Below, piece by piece: positions 20,850-32,352 of a stretch of 64,000 bases of DNA. Below the pieces are notes generated by a model. It saw nothing but the letters and a program-made list of their open reading frames with translations, searched no databases and was not told the DNA's origin. Source of the DNA: Penicillium oxalicum (Eukaryota > Ascomycota > Eurotiomycetes > Eurotiales > Aspergillaceae). The stretch is taken from NCBI RefSeq assembly GCF_001723175.1, contig NC_064652.1, positions 3,410,001 through 3,474,000 of the forward strand. The letters are read 5' to 3'. The stretch's first letter is position 1. Each line of letters begins with the position of its first letter. A program made the position numbers and the translations under genes.

Positions 20850-23468
20850 CAGGTGTTTCATATAAAATGGAGCGTAAACTTACAGACCAATGCTATGCTT
20901 CCTTTTCTTAAGCCTGCGTGCGGAAACTACCCTGGATCTGTCTGGATAGAAGTCGAACATCCCCGGCTGATGAAAATGGAAACTGCAGCACTTAATGCCA
21001 ATACTACCTCCATATCTGATCTTGCAGAGTCCGACACGGCATCGGAGGATATTCCTTCAGAAACCAGCGATGACCGCGCGTTCATCGTCTCCGATACCGA
21101 TCAATTGTCATATTTCTCGAGCGCCTCGTCCGAGGCTTCCGATTCGAGCTAGGTTCAGTATGACCCAAATTACAATCACATCAAAGATACGGTGAGTCTT
21201 CTTCTTAGGAATTTTGTGCAATAGCTAGCGATCTAGAAAGCCGCGCGACTGGATGAAACTACTAATGGGCGAAGTTACTCGAAAGGTAGTCTTCGAGTAT
21301 GGCCACGAGGTGGAGCAGTAACTTGTTCTGTGGTGCTACTGGGAAACCATCCACCCAAAGTTCTAAGGATACAAGAGAACTCTGACCTCAAGAATACACT
21401 TTCCACCCGAACCGATTTTCAACGCCCTTTACCGGGCGCAGTGTCTTGATGCATGGCACGACGACAATCCCCGTACTCGCGCAGTGGGCGTGCTCATTCA
21501 TTTTGTCCGCTTATTTGCCGAATTGAGCTGTCACAAGTCGTCCGCGATCGTAAGACAACAAAAGATAGCCACCTTCTACCGTCAATGGGACGGACTGCGA
21601 TCGACCGCAGCGTGCCTTCTCTGTTTATGTCGTCAACTGGAGCATGTCATACCTTGTAAACATACTATCTGTGATACCTGTGTTGTGATATTTGCGACGA
21701 GAAGCCCATCCGCGGAATACCATACGGACCTGTCCCGATGTCCGGTATGTGACCATTCATTCCACTTAACGGTTCGCCGACTACCACCAACGAAGGGCCC
21801 TATCATATTCAGCCTAGATGGCGGAGGCGTTCGAGGAATCATCCAGCTCAGTCTTCTGCGAACGCTAGAAGAGCAACTTAGGGGTATATCGGTCGTTGAA
21901 ATCCCGGACCAGTGCACCGGAACCAGTGTTGGTACGTAAGATTTTCTGTAGGAGCGCTGGTGACACAAATCTGAGCTGATGATTCTCTTCTTGCACAGGC
22001 GCGCTAACAGAATTGGACTTGTTCTTTAACGGGTCGTCCGCGGGGGAAAACTTCGCTAGGTTCCCCAGTTTAGCCCGGGGGATCTTCAGGGCATCTGCTA
22101 GTCGGACGGCACCCTCATTTCTTCGCAATCTTAACTTCATTAGGGGCTGTGTTCGAATGCTAGTAGATAGCTTGTACGACACAAGGGACCTGGAAGATAC
22201 ATTGAAGCATGCTATTGATCCACAGCGTCGGATGTTTGACGTTCCGGGTGGTGCTAGCCCAGCCGGTTGCCGGGTGGCTATTATCACAAGTCGAGCATCC
22301 GATGGGAAAGCGTGTTTCCTAGCAAACTATCGCGGCTTGGGCCAACGGGATACCGACGCGGCATATGCCTTCTTAGCTCCGCAGAGCGAGGCTGAGAATC
22401 CATTCCTGTGGGAAGCGTGAGCGATTATCTTCGTTATTATCTAATGTAGTAAGCGCTAACAAAGCTCTAGTGGCCTGTGCAGTGTCGCCCCCCCAGGGTG
22501 AGTTTTATAAGATCAGCAGGGACGATTTTTGGCTGACGCTGACCAATCGCAGTTTTTTCCGAGCAAAGTCGCTAGTAGGCTTTGGTCCTATGCAAGACAG
22601 GGGTGTGCGTGCCAACAATCCCCTCGCAATCGCATTGAAGGAATCCACTGTTATCTGGCCGTCGGCTAAAAAGCACGACCTTCTTCTATCGGTAGGCACC
22701 GGATATTCTCTACCTGCCTCGGAGCCAACACGTGGCCCCTTCAACGCACTTCGAGAGGGCGCGCTACCTCGAATGATCCGAGCGATGATATCTTCGCTAT
22801 GCATAGACGGCCGCCAAGGATATCACGAAGCGCTCAACTACATCCCCGAACTCGCTAGTTCAGATATTTTCCGGTTGGATCACGGCCTTCGTGGATCTCT
22901 GCCTTGACTTGACGATATTGAAAAATTGACGGAGATGTCTGACATCCCGTTTGGAGTGCCTGATACGCTTGTTAGGGCCATCCTGGCGACCGCATTCTTC
23001 TTTTTTGAGCTGGATGACATCCCAGTCAAGGGTCATGGGGCATACTTCTGCCGTGGATCGATCCTGTGCTCGAGGGAAAACACGCCGACTATCGTCAAGG
23101 GTGTCTTGGCAGAGTTTCCGGGGGCGAGATTTCGCACCGCCCAGGATTACCACCTCGGTCCAGTTGGCGAGCACGATGGCTGCAGCGATTGTGGGTACTA
23201 TCGAAAGAAAGTGGCTTTCTCCGTCGGCAGCCTACAAGAGGAATTCACGATTCAAATATGCGGCAACACATCTAGTCAAATGATTGGAGGTTTTCCAAAG
23301 TCTGTGCAACAACTTACCCATGAGCAGCAAGCATACGCTCACTTTGGTCGTGCGGATCACGTGAGCGCTGCTTGGCCACCCAAGAGGTCCTGCCATTGCT
23401 TTCAGGGGAGCAAGAGGAACGTCCGCTTTGTGGAACTAGATTTAGAGTATAAGAAGCGTCGTTTATAA
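20850..23468 (+). pseudogene. RING finger-patatin phospholipase-like pseudogene
   Basis: Patatin domains cleave acyl chains from membrane lipids with a Ser-Asp dyad; fungal ones occur as NLR effector domains and alone. Read in order: a conserved N-terminal region (20870-21190), an intron near 21191-21228, a RING-like Cys/His cluster (CLLC, CKHTICDTC, RCPVC; 21615-21755), the oxyanion motif FSLDGGGVRGI (about 21810-21842), the nucleophile elbow GTSVG (about 21920), then the rest of the domain to YKKRRL at 23468. Damage: TAG after EASDSS at 21150, TAA codons near 21320 and 21366, an extra C in the run 22488-22494, and TGA near 22904. The splice after GTSVG is awkward (donor 21932; the acceptor that keeps the frame costs the last Gly and Ala). 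The second dyad motif reads QDRGVRANNP instead of a DGG/DGA form. Not functional as it stands. Confidence 0.85.
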
Positions 23469-23833
23469 GCTTGAGTCTAGACACCCTGTCACCCCTTCTT
23501 GACGGAGTTCCAGGGAAGCGTCGTCGGATGGTTGTAGTGCGAAGTCCCTTTGTAGCTCGCTGTAATTTGGGATTCCACAGTTGTGTTGGTGTCTTCGGCC
23601 GAGTCCTAGTAAAAACTCATGGTAAAATCTGTGCCATCATGGAAGAGCGCAGTTCGAGGGAAAAGACGCGTGAAGACTTTGCACAACGGGGCTCAGATGC
23701 TCATACTATATCTATCAATCAGCATGTCTTTCAATTATTGTTCGGGCAATTTCTAAAGCCTAAACGACCCAGACCTTGAATTGGTCCTGCGTCCAGGTAT
23801 CAAGCCCTTTACCCACATATTTGTCTTCTGTTA

Positions 23834-24016
23834 GTATCACCGGCTAGGTACTGCGCACAGAGTTACGTGAACGGCTTGTACACTCCAAAGCAAGGCTCAA
23901 CATGATTCGTGTAGATAGATATAGATCTTCAATCTAGTTGGAAAATACCCTAGATCCCACACGCCAGCCCTAGGCGGTCACAACATCAGAGTCCTAGCTC
24001 CGCGCAAGAATGCGTA
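23834..24016 (+). repeat. Dispersed repeat A, copy 2
   Basis: Matches 2750-2920 (TATCACC, GCTAGGTACTG, CTCCAAAGCAAGGCTCAA, GATCCCACACGCCAGC, CGCGCAAGAATGCGTACACC) with an extra 28 bases near 23930. No ankyrin sequence follows here, so the repeat is mobile or was duplicated without its neighbour. Confidence 0.75.
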
Positions 24017-24924
24017 CACCAAACAAGGGATTTTATCTCTCGGCTGGCAGAGGGATATATCCCGACAGCTTACTTTACAGTATCGCCTATAAAAAAGCCA
24101 CTACAAGAGAGTACACTCGTCTTTGGTGTGCTTTGGATACGCGACAAATGTAAATATTCTTCTACGTGCTCCGTTTTATTTGCTAGACCTAGTGGCAATG
24201 CTTCACGTGGGCCACAAAAAACAACATTCCTTTACTATTGCTACAGTACTAAGAGAAAATCAAACCTGCTATGTATCCGGCTTCGATACCTTTCACGAAT
24301 GCGTTCGATCTGGAAGGCGATGACAGAAAGTATCGCTGATTGACTAATAGGCATACAAAGAATCTCTGATGCCTGGAGCTTCAGATCCACGTCCGCATAA
24401 AGTTGTTTAAAAATCTTTGCGAATCAAGGGATGCTGTCCGTATAGCAATAGGCGGAGAATGCCAGGTATCTCGAGTGAGGTAAATGTTCTGATCCGGAAC
24501 GGATGGATAAGCCGACTGGCTGCTCCATGCCACCGTTGCGGCTCAGGATTATCCAAAGCATCTGCGAGTCATGTGACATTAAATACTAAGTAGCCCGTAC
24601 GTGTACTTCATTGAGTTAACTGCCGTAGTTTGCTACCATCCGGGAGTGTAGAGGTCTTTCCAGCTCACTTCATGCGCTTGCCTCTCTTTACCCTGAGTTT
24701 ATAACTCGTAATTCTAACCTAGGGAGTTTCACCGTAGAAAATGCGGCTTTCGTATCTTAATCCGGTCCGCAAAAACCTGCGGTAGGGTCAAATCCTTCGG
24801 GTCAACGGGAGTAGGACGGCCGATTAGATAAGGCTTTTGGCAGCGACATGTTATGTTATATAGGTGCGAGAGAGCGCTAGGGCGCACACAGCCTAAGCAC
24901 TCTTCGATTGACTAGGACGTCGGA
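24017..24924. other. Spacer, nothing recognised
   Basis: Overlapping short frames at 24123-24343 have no recognisable motif. The region upstream of 24925 probably holds the promoter of the next gene. Confidence 0.5.
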
Positions 24925-25461
24925 ATGGACGTCACTTCAGATGACGCTTCAAGTATCTACAGCCGGCCACCTGAAGCTCCTCAGGATACTCTGTCATGGA
25001 AATTGATGCCGATTATTCTTCCAATCCGACATGACCTTCCTGAGATAAACTCCTTGGACCATCAGATCGCTATGGCCCGAGGTTCGACTATTGCTCTAGA
25101 GACCACCCGGACCCGTATACAAAGTTCAAAGTCCCAAAATCGACTGTCGCTTTCAGAGTTGAGGAAGGAAAAGTTGCGCCAGCGGGATCAGCAAGAAAAT
25201 GAAAATCAATTCTACCGGGATTGTTTTGAGAATCTACACCAGCTTCTTCTTGATGTAGTTGAAGCAGCACAGGATTTAACACTACAATACTATTTTGAGC
25301 CCGAGACCAGTCCGGTTGGGAATGAACATGTCCAGCAAGCAATCCACAGGCTCCGCGCTGCGCTAGGTCAGTCAAAAGTGCACGAGGCTCAGGCAGAGCA
25401 GGAATGGAAGCGGCAGTGGAGTGTTTCGAGAGTTTGGAGTCCTCCTACCCGGTGGATCTAA
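24925..25461 (+). CDS. Small coiled-coil-type protein, 178 residues
   Basis: One open exon starting at ATG (MDVTSDDASS). The middle third is rich in Gln, Glu, Arg and Lys with heptad-like hydrophobics (LSLSELRKEKLRQRDQQENE, then NLHQLLLDVVEAAQDLTL), so it is probably a helical coiled-coil protein. There is no signal peptide or membrane segment. I do not recognise a family. Its size and make-up resemble the coiled-coil genes at 33739-34302 and in the loop of inverted repeat II, but I cannot align it to them. The C-terminus (SPPTRWI) may be altered by an unseen intron. Confidence 0.55.
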   Translation: MDVTSDDASSIYSRPPEAPQDTLSWKLMPIILPIRHDLPEINSLDHQIAMARGSTIALETTRTRIQSSKSQNRLSLSELRKEKLRQRDQQENENQFYRDCFENLHQLLLDVVEAAQDLTLQYYFEPETSPVGNEHVQQAIHRLRAALGQSKVHEAQAEQEWKRQWSVSRVWSPPTRWI

Positions 25462-25600
25462 TAGGAGGGCCGGTACTTTGGCTGCATCAGCTAGAGCTAG
25501 TCTAAAATAATTTTCTCATAAACTCTGCATTTCATGATGCTAATAGAACAGCCCCCTGATGGAAGGCACGCTGGCTTTGAAGCCTTAAAAATCGCTAGAA
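25462..25600. other. Short intergenic stretch
   Basis: 3' flank of the preceding gene; nothing recognised. Confidence 0.4.
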
Positions 25601-26290
25601 ATGATCATAGGGAGATGACTACGATGACCACAATGACCGTAAACCTAAAGGAAACATCTGAACAACTGTTGAACGACGGCATATCCATAGTTGTAATTCT
25701 TTTCGGATAAAATTTTGAACTTGGAGGTAGAGAGTCCGTTCGTGATATACTTTGATCCTCCTTGCCGTCTCGAGAAGTAAAATGGGGCGATGCTTCAATC
25801 TGCGCTTCTGCGGATAGGAACGGCAAATTTGCATCTGCTATTAGATATTTTCCTTGAGCCAAAAGAACCGATCATCCATCTTTGTCAAAAAGGCGCTTAC
25901 GGCCTTCCGAAGATGCGCCAGCATTCTTGCCCACTGGCCTCCTCCAGTGTGCCCTGCAAACTCGGCCGCAGCATCAAGCTTCTGGTAAAAGCCAGGGCGA
26001 TCTTGTATAATCCTATGGACAGCGGCGTGACGAATGTCAGAGACCACCCGCCTCAACTTGCTGGTCCGAGCTAGTGCCTAGTGAAAATCCACAGAAATAA
26101 CGGCCATCCGGTGAAGGTCTAGAAAAGTGAAGAACCTATGTAACTCTATAGATTCCGAGCAGGTCAGCTCAGAAGCCTTGCATTCGTTGGGCAGCCAACT
26201 CTTAACAAAGTAAAAGCCACATGTTTCCAAAAGCCTTTGAACTGTTTGGAGCACTAGTTGTTGCACTTAGAATGGCACATAAGTCGACGA
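25600..26290 (-). pseudogene. Relic of a fungal protein with the SDIRHAAVHR motif
   Basis: On the minus strand 26266-25841 reads in one frame through a single TAG at 26078-26080: first ESIELHRFFTFLDLHRMAVI and SVDFH, then the stop, then LRRVVSDIRHAAVHRIIQDR and FYQKLDAAAEFA. The VSDIRHAAVHR-type motif is familiar from uncharacterised fungal proteins. The stop sits where Trp would suit and is a TGG to TAG type change. A second frame with the end of the protein may run 25862-25605. No start was found upstream. Function unknown even for intact relatives. Confidence 0.55.
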
Positions 26291-29061
26291 GCCTGGAGAG
26301 TACTTCTGATGTATGCTTGGATCGAAGTCAGACCTGTTCTTTCACTATGGGGTTTCATGACATTTACCGGGGCACGATTTCTTCAGTAGAGGGCACATCA
26401 GCATTGATCAGGGGTATCCTATTATCCAACGGTATCCTATTATTCAACGGTGTCCTATTATCCAAGCAGTCAGGGAAAAGGAAGGCATCCGAAATAAACG
26501 GCCAAATTCTCCAGGAAGCGATCGATGCCAGGGTCGTACTTCTGAGCTGCCGAGGTCGCTAAAAGGTGAGCAGCGATTTGGTGCGGGAGAAGCACTTAAG
26601 TAATGGCTCGATACTCAGGCCATCAATCCGAGGCTTCCAAACTGGATAGTACTGAACAGCATCCTTTTACAAGAAAATCATACTTCTATATTTATATATA
26701 TGTATATACTGCAATGCCGTATTAGACCTCAAATCCCTCTTCAATCCCGCCCTTGCACTCTCGTATTCTCGCTACCGCATTACGCATAATGATTCGCAAA
26801 ACGGTCACTTGGATATGTTTGACGCTTCTGATGATCATGGTAAATATCCCCACTGAATGGTGAGAATTGAAATTCGAATATAATTGGGTATGCCCTAGTG
26901 CTCCGGGCTCGTTATCCGGCGGGCGCGTCACTCCGAAGGTCCAGTAGAGGTATGTCCAAAAGCCAAGATGAACGCAGGCCCGGCTTTACCAACTATGATC
27001 TAGGAACACCTCCCCGACGATGTTGAAAGCTTGGGTGACATGAGACCGACTCCGTTTAAGATCCATGGTTAGCTCCTAAACGCCTTGGGTTGAACACGGA
27101 CTGAATCGGAGACCGTAGACCACATCCCCCTTTTCGAAACCCATAGGCACTTTCGGGCTCGTCACATCCGCATTCATAGATATCAGGCAAATTGAGTACC
27201 GTTGGAAAAGGTACTGCATAACACAACAATATCAGATAAGTTTTTGAGGAGACCACCCGGTGTCGTCTGGTCGTAATACCACCAGATTAGCTGCGATAGA
27301 CACAATATTCGCGATTAGCTTGGTAATACACACTATACAATGTCTTGAATTGCATTGCATAATTATACTCTCTATCAAATAATAAGCACAGCCGTTTGTG
27401 ATTTAAAGTTAATGTTGATTGTTTTGAACAATTGCATTCCATACCCTCAGATTCCTCCTGGTATCTTCAGGCTGCGCACATTCCTCCTAGCTCACACCGA
27501 AGTGCTGATCTCCATCTTTGTTTATTTTTCCGGCTGTTTAGGCTACGACGTATACTGTAGCCATCTATATCTACAATCTCTGCGGTTTTTCAAGTCCAGA
27601 TGCTTAAATGGGAATTTTTTTGCGAAGCGGATTTGGTCATGATAAAAAACTATGCACATGCTATTAATTTTAGAGTCTTTAATAGCTTACTTTACGCCTC
27701 ATGGTGTGCATTTTAGCTAGTTCGTTCCTCCAAATATAAAGAAAGAGATCTCCACACCGCCTCGCCGCGTGCAAGAGGTGTAATAAGGGGCAGTTCTGGT
27801 ACAACCAGTTTGTCTAATCCATCGGGAAGATAATCCGCAGGTGTTCTGTGAATAGCATGGCGGGGACGGTCGTGCTATGGTAGAAAAAGTAAACTAATGC
27901 GAAGCACGTTTGCGGAAGGCTTTCGACAGTCTCTTACCATATCCTTCGTGAAAGGCACTGGTAAGCCCGGGTGGGAATGATATGTGTAGATCCGACCATT
28001 TGGCCCTTCCATTATCAACCAGCTTTTAATTGAATACAAGAGCCAGAAGTCGTTGTGGCGTCGCAGTAGGTTATTGCGGCGCTTACGAAGCTGCTCTTGC
28101 TTCACACGGCTGCTGTTGAATGCCATCGGCGTCTGAACTATTCAATGGACAGCCTAGCGGATAGCTTAGGGCATATCTGTTGGCTTTGAATCGCAGGGAT
28201 AGCTGTTATATAGCACATTGAGTCAATACTCCTACCCAAATCAGGTGGATGAGCAGGGCCAGTACTTGATTATCATGTTCTAATTAATATAAAATCGGTG
28301 AACGGTACTTCTGCAGGTGAAAGAGGTAACTGTCTGTGGCCTGTATAGCTTACCTCCGCTATTCTCGACTTTTGTCAAGCTATACGAGATAGATATGGTC
28401 CTCACCGATAGTTTCAGATTTACTATTGCATGGAATGTTTTATAAGACCGCAATTTTTGTTCCTATTATCACACCTCAAAAGGATGCGTCGATATTCCAG
28501 CCCTGAGAGCGCTACAACTTGAGGAGTTTTATTCCTTGTTGGAATATTGCTTTCAGGATGTGTTATTCAGTGATGTCTTCATTTCTTGGCTAATAAACGC
28601 CCTTTCCTCGGATAGATTCTTATTTAGCCGCACTTGCCAGCTGGCTTCACCTCTATGATATTTACCTCTATTTACGGCGGACCTCCTCGTATGCTTATTG
28701 AGGGTATCTCCCTTTGTCATCTCCTGCGGACTTGAGTGCTCTCTGGTAATTCCTTCCTGTAACATAATCCAAAACGTTCGGACTTTCTCCGACAACGGGC
28801 GAGTTATGTGCTTGCTTCCGCTATAAAGGAGTCGATCCCATTATTAGGAAGTAAAAGCGACTGTCTCCCTATTACGATGGCAGGAGTTCTGTCCGAAATA
28901 GACCCGATAGCTCTATCCCATCAGGAAAAGTCACGGTGTGTCGTAGCCTTTACAGGTCAGAATAGACCAGCTACTGACGTTCCCAATGGTGCCTGAGGCA
29001 ACTCATCCCTTATCCATCTAGTTATATTAATATTAGTGGGGGCAAGGAAACCAAAAAGGAG
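26291..29061. other. Gene-poor AT-rich region
   Basis: About 2.8 kb with no recognisable gene. Open stretches at 26221-26562, 27355-27642, 27875-28126 and 28553-28795 have no family features. 26413-26466 is a tandem triple of an 18-bp unit (GGTATCCTATTATCCAAC and variants). Confidence 0.5.
26413..26466 (+). repeat. Tandem repeat, 3 x 18 bp
   Basis: Three adjacent units at 26413, 26431 and 26449, differing at one to three positions. The 18-bp period keeps any reading frame. No function inferred. Confidence 0.9.
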
Positions 29062-30069
29062 GTGCAAACACCAGATTATACGGCATTAACAAGAAAATCA
29101 TCAACACCGCCCTTCACAGTAAAAAATACGACCTCCCTCATAGCGCTTGATCTACCGACCGGCAGATCTACCGATGTGGCAGCAAAGTCGTCCCCTGGGT
29201 CCTTTCCATCCGAAGGGCTAGCAGCCACCAAAAAACTTATCAGCCAGTTTTCAGTTCCCACTATTCTCACCAATCATAAAGGCGCTAAGGACAATAATCA
29301 AGTCCCGGCCGATCGAACCGACATGACTGTGGAGCCGCCCACATCGGCTCTAGACCAGGGAGACAGAAATGCCGATTCAGATAATTCTATCATGGGGCTT
29401 CCTTCCACAGCATACCCAGCAGTTCCAGCTTTGGACTCAACAGATCTCCCTTCAAACACGGCGGTAGATACGACCTTTTCGGCTTCAATATTTGTGCGCA
29501 CATCGCTTGGGGAGTTTTCTCGACCACAGCCTCATATAGAGCTTTTACCAACATCGAGGGTAGAATCATATGCTAATACGTTCACAGGCGTCTCTGTTAC
29601 CCATCATTCTGACAGGTCTATTACGATGGTAGACCCTGCGAATTCAAGTAGTCAAATAATGAAAGAGACATCTGGTGCTGAAACGTTTGACCTGGTCAGT
29701 CTTTTCAGTGATACACCCGCACCCAGCCTATCATTGCCACAGTCGACTAGAACCGACCTCGCCAATTGCCCGAGCTCTACAACCAATTCTTCCAACCAAT
29801 CGTGGAAAGACCCGACCATGGATAATACACAAGCGTCAACTGAGATCTCGAGGCAAAGTATCGCGGCGATCCTGGGGAGTGTGTCTGGTGCCGGTCTGGT
29901 TTTCGCCGTTATCTTAGTCTTCCATCGGTTTTTCTACCAGCCATTTAATAAGCCCCCAAAATTGATACGCTTCGTCTCACCTGAACGAGAGTCAGGGCCC
30001 GCGGACGAACGACTCTACGCTCAGCTTTCCGGCGGAAAGGAAATTTCCCGATTTTCAACGGACAGTTGA
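29062..30069 (+). CDS. Ser/Thr-rich single-pass membrane protein, 5' end missing
   Basis: A 335-codon open frame with a long Ser/Thr/Pro-rich, probably glycosylated region, one transmembrane segment (about residues 268-290, AAILGSVSGAGLVFAVILVF) and a short basic cytoplasmic tail (RFFYQPFNKPPKLIRFVSPE). This is the layout of fungal cell-wall sensor or Mid2-like proteins and of many surface glycoproteins. The frame is open from GTG at 29062, with no ATG before an internal Met near residue 88 and no signal peptide, so an upstream exon with the signal peptide is missing, unseen or lost. The stop is six bases from the next start at 30076, much closer than fungal genes usually lie. Pseudogene or partial gene; specific function unknown. 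Confidence 0.6.
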   Translation: MQTPDYTALTRKSSTPPFTVKNTTSLIALDLPTGRSTDVAAKSSPGSFPSEGLAATKKLISQFSVPTILTNHKGAKDNNQVPADRTDMTVEPPTSALDQGDRNADSDNSIMGLPSTAYPAVPALDSTDLPSNTAVDTTFSASIFVRTSLGEFSRPQPHIELLPTSRVESYANTFTGVSVTHHSDRSITMVDPANSSSQIMKETSGAETFDLVSLFSDTPAPSLSLPQSTRTDLANCPSSTTNSSNQSWKDPTMDNTQASTEISRQSIAAILGSVSGAGLVFAVILVFHRFFYQPFNKPPKLIRFVSPERESGPADERLYAQLSGGKEISRFSTDS

Positions 30070-30075
30070 AAGGAT

Positions 30076-31243
30076 ATGAGCGACATTGACCAACAAATCT
30101 TGCGAATATTTGCGTGCTTAAAGCCGAACAGTCTGCACACATTCCAGTGAGTGTTTATCTACCCTCCAATTAGTGGCGATAAGGCTGACTGACGATAGGT
30201 GGCGACTGGGGATTTGCATCCCAATGGGCATTTTAGGACAAGGAGGTTATTTGAGTCAACACCAAACAAGCCTCCAACATCTCGTCCTTATCACCGATGG
30301 CACTTGCCCTCGGGCCCAATATCCTCTCGAAGGACTGTCTAGCTTTCCATGCCTAAGAAGCTTAGAGTGGGAGGGACTGCAGCATCCCGCCGAAGCAATG
30401 TCGCTGCGGGAATGCATTGATCGGAATCGAACGCATCTCGCCAATCTCACAGTCGGTTTTATCTCATCCGCTTCCGCTCAATCGCTGTGCTGGGAGGTCT
30501 TTGCGGACCCCTGGCACGAGCCCGTGGGTCATGCAGAGGACAGTCGAGAGACTCCGATCAATTCATCCCTCGTATCACTATCACTGTCCCGTATCACGCT
30601 TCCATCCGAGCTCTCTCGCGGTTATATCTCCACCTTTACTTCTCTGAAATCTTTGTCGCTATTCAATTGTCCGAACCAGCTTCGCCTTTTGCGTTCGCTA
30701 TCGAGGGCATCCAGAACCATGCATCTGGAGAGTTTCCAGGCATGCTTCGACTTCCTGTTACATAGTTCGGATGAAGGTTGCGCTGGTGTAGTTGCTGATT
30801 TCCTTGGCTCTTTTCGTGGACTACGGGACCTGTGCTTACGTTTATCGAATTTCCCATTAAACGAGACGCTCGTCAAGGAGGGTACTCAATCGCATCATTC
30901 CACTCTAAGATAACTTGTGTACCATGAGCGACAGCTGATTCCGCTCGATGACCATGATGGGCTGTTCGAAGATGAACGGGATGTGAGTCCTGTTTGGATT
31001 GCAGATTTGTCTTCTGTGGTTGACCTGAGACAAATAACTGCATTGGCGCTATCGATGAATCCAGCGGCAGCGGTAAGTTTCGTAATCCTTCCTTCCTACC
31101 GGTTCTAATTAAAACAGCAACGACACCTGAAGCCGTCACGTGAGCATTCCACGCTGGAGCTTTTACACCTGCGTTTCAGTGGACCCGACTACATGCACCG
31201 TTATTTCACGCGAAAGATTGATTCTCTTTTGCGTATAGCATAG
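30076..31243 (+). pseudogene. F-box/LRR-like protein, one in-frame stop
   Basis: Exons 30076-30146, 30199-31072 and 31118-31243 splice cleanly (donors GTGAGT and GTAAGT, phases agree). The product starts MSDIDQQILRIFACLKPNSL and continues as leucine-rich repeats (TSLQHLVLITDG, FPCLRSLEWEG, SLVSLSLSRITLP, LRDLCLRLSNFPL), like the large fungal F-box/LRR families that recruit substrates to SCF ubiquitin ligases. The F-box itself is short or missing at the N-terminus. A TAA at 30911-30913 interrupts the frame; the conserved continuation (LVYHERQLIPLDDHDG) follows at once in the same frame, so this is one nonsense change, of the CAA to TAA type. The protein ends early, and its usual C-terminal part appears about 1.6 kb downstream at 32870-33296. 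Confidence 0.78.
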
Positions 31244-31914
31244 ATCGAAATCAGTTTCACCATTTGAACACGGGGTTTCTTTCCCAAGGGCCCGCTTTCG
31301 AGCACGCTAAGCTATATATAGTTAGTTCTGGTTTCATGGGCTGAATCGTATTGAAAGATCAAATTCATGGATCATAACTGTTAATATAGAATGACGTTAT
31401 TTTCCAGTTCGCTCATATGGCCATATCCTACTTGGCGACGATATTCGCTACTTTCTATTCAAGTATTATCATGCTCAAGCATGTACAGACACGTTGAGGT
31501 TTGCCTTCAATATCAGAGACATCAGAGTTGTTCTTTCAACTCTTCCAAGATATGTCCAGATTTACCATATATGGTTGCTCTCGTATTTTGGATCATGCCT
31601 TGGTTCGGAACGGTAAAATGGAAAAGAGCAAGTGGGCTAATGTTACGTATTATTGTTTCTGAACTTGTCATAAGTATGTCTAAAGGTCGAGAGTTTTAAC
31701 CGATCAAGGGCTTCAACTGTACAGTATAATGAAAAAAGGTAGTGATGTAATATAGTAAGGGATTTTTGACAGCCTACAGAATTATGTTTATATGATGCTT
31801 GTGAAACATAGATGGTCACAAGTAGATAAGGCGGTAGTAAACTACTTGATAAAAATTTGAAGTATAAGTCGTAACAAGTACTATGTATTAGAAAGAAAAA
31901 GGTTGTCACTAGTG
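31244..31914. other. AT-rich spacer
   Basis: Nothing recognised; convergent 3' flanks of the F-box relic and the ankyrin gene. Confidence 0.5.
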
Positions 31915-32352
31915 CTAGGGAAAGAAACTTGAATCAATAGCCCTTGCATCTGGTCGCCACTCAGCCGCACCAGCCTTTTCGAGAATTTTCACCAAATCTC
32001 CAAATCGTTTGTCCCGCGCTACAGCTAGTGCAGTGCCATATTGCCCACGTTCGTTCAGGTTCGCACCGGCATTCATCAACAAGATCACTATCTCTGTGTT
32101 TCCATACTGCGCGGCTCCTAGCAATGCGCTACCATGATAGCCGCCAGCTGTATTTATATCTGCGCCTCGATCTAGGAGCAACTGCACCAGCTCCACGCTC
32201 GTGCGTCGAGCAGCCGCCTGAAGTGCGCAGCCATACCAGGAGAACCCTCCAGCATTGGGATTTGCTCCTTGGTCTAGGAGTGCTCTGGCAATTTCCAAAT
32301 TCTCCCGCTCAGAAGCCTCGTATAATTGACGGTCCAAAGATCGTTGATCCAT
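31915..32352 (-). CDS. Small ankyrin-repeat protein, 145 residues
   Basis: Open from ATG (MDQRSLDRQLYEASERENLE) with about three and a half canonical ankyrin repeats: NLEIARALLDQGANPNAGG, TSVELVQLLLDRGADINTAG, NTEIVILLMNAGANLNERG, and a capping repeat GTALAVARDKRFGDLVKILE. Ankyrin repeats mediate protein binding; no other domain is present, so the partner is unknown. It could be a genuine short protein or a C-terminal piece of a longer ankyrin protein, but the ATG context and clean ends favour the former. It lies on the opposite strand between two pieces of an F-box/LRR gene and shows no RIP-type damage, unlike the ankyrin copies in inverted repeat I. Confidence 0.82.
   Translation of the reverse strand: MDQRSLDRQLYEASERENLEIARALLDQGANPNAGGFSWYGCALQAAARRTSVELVQLLLDRGADINTAGGYHGSALLGAAQYGNTEIVILLMNAGANLNERGQYGTALAVARDKRFGDLVKILEKAGAAEWRPDARAIDSSFFP

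Noticed and set aside
22505..23174. Minus-strand frames opposite the patatin relic
   Set aside because: The plus strand carries the recognised patatin blocks; the opposite frames are shadows.
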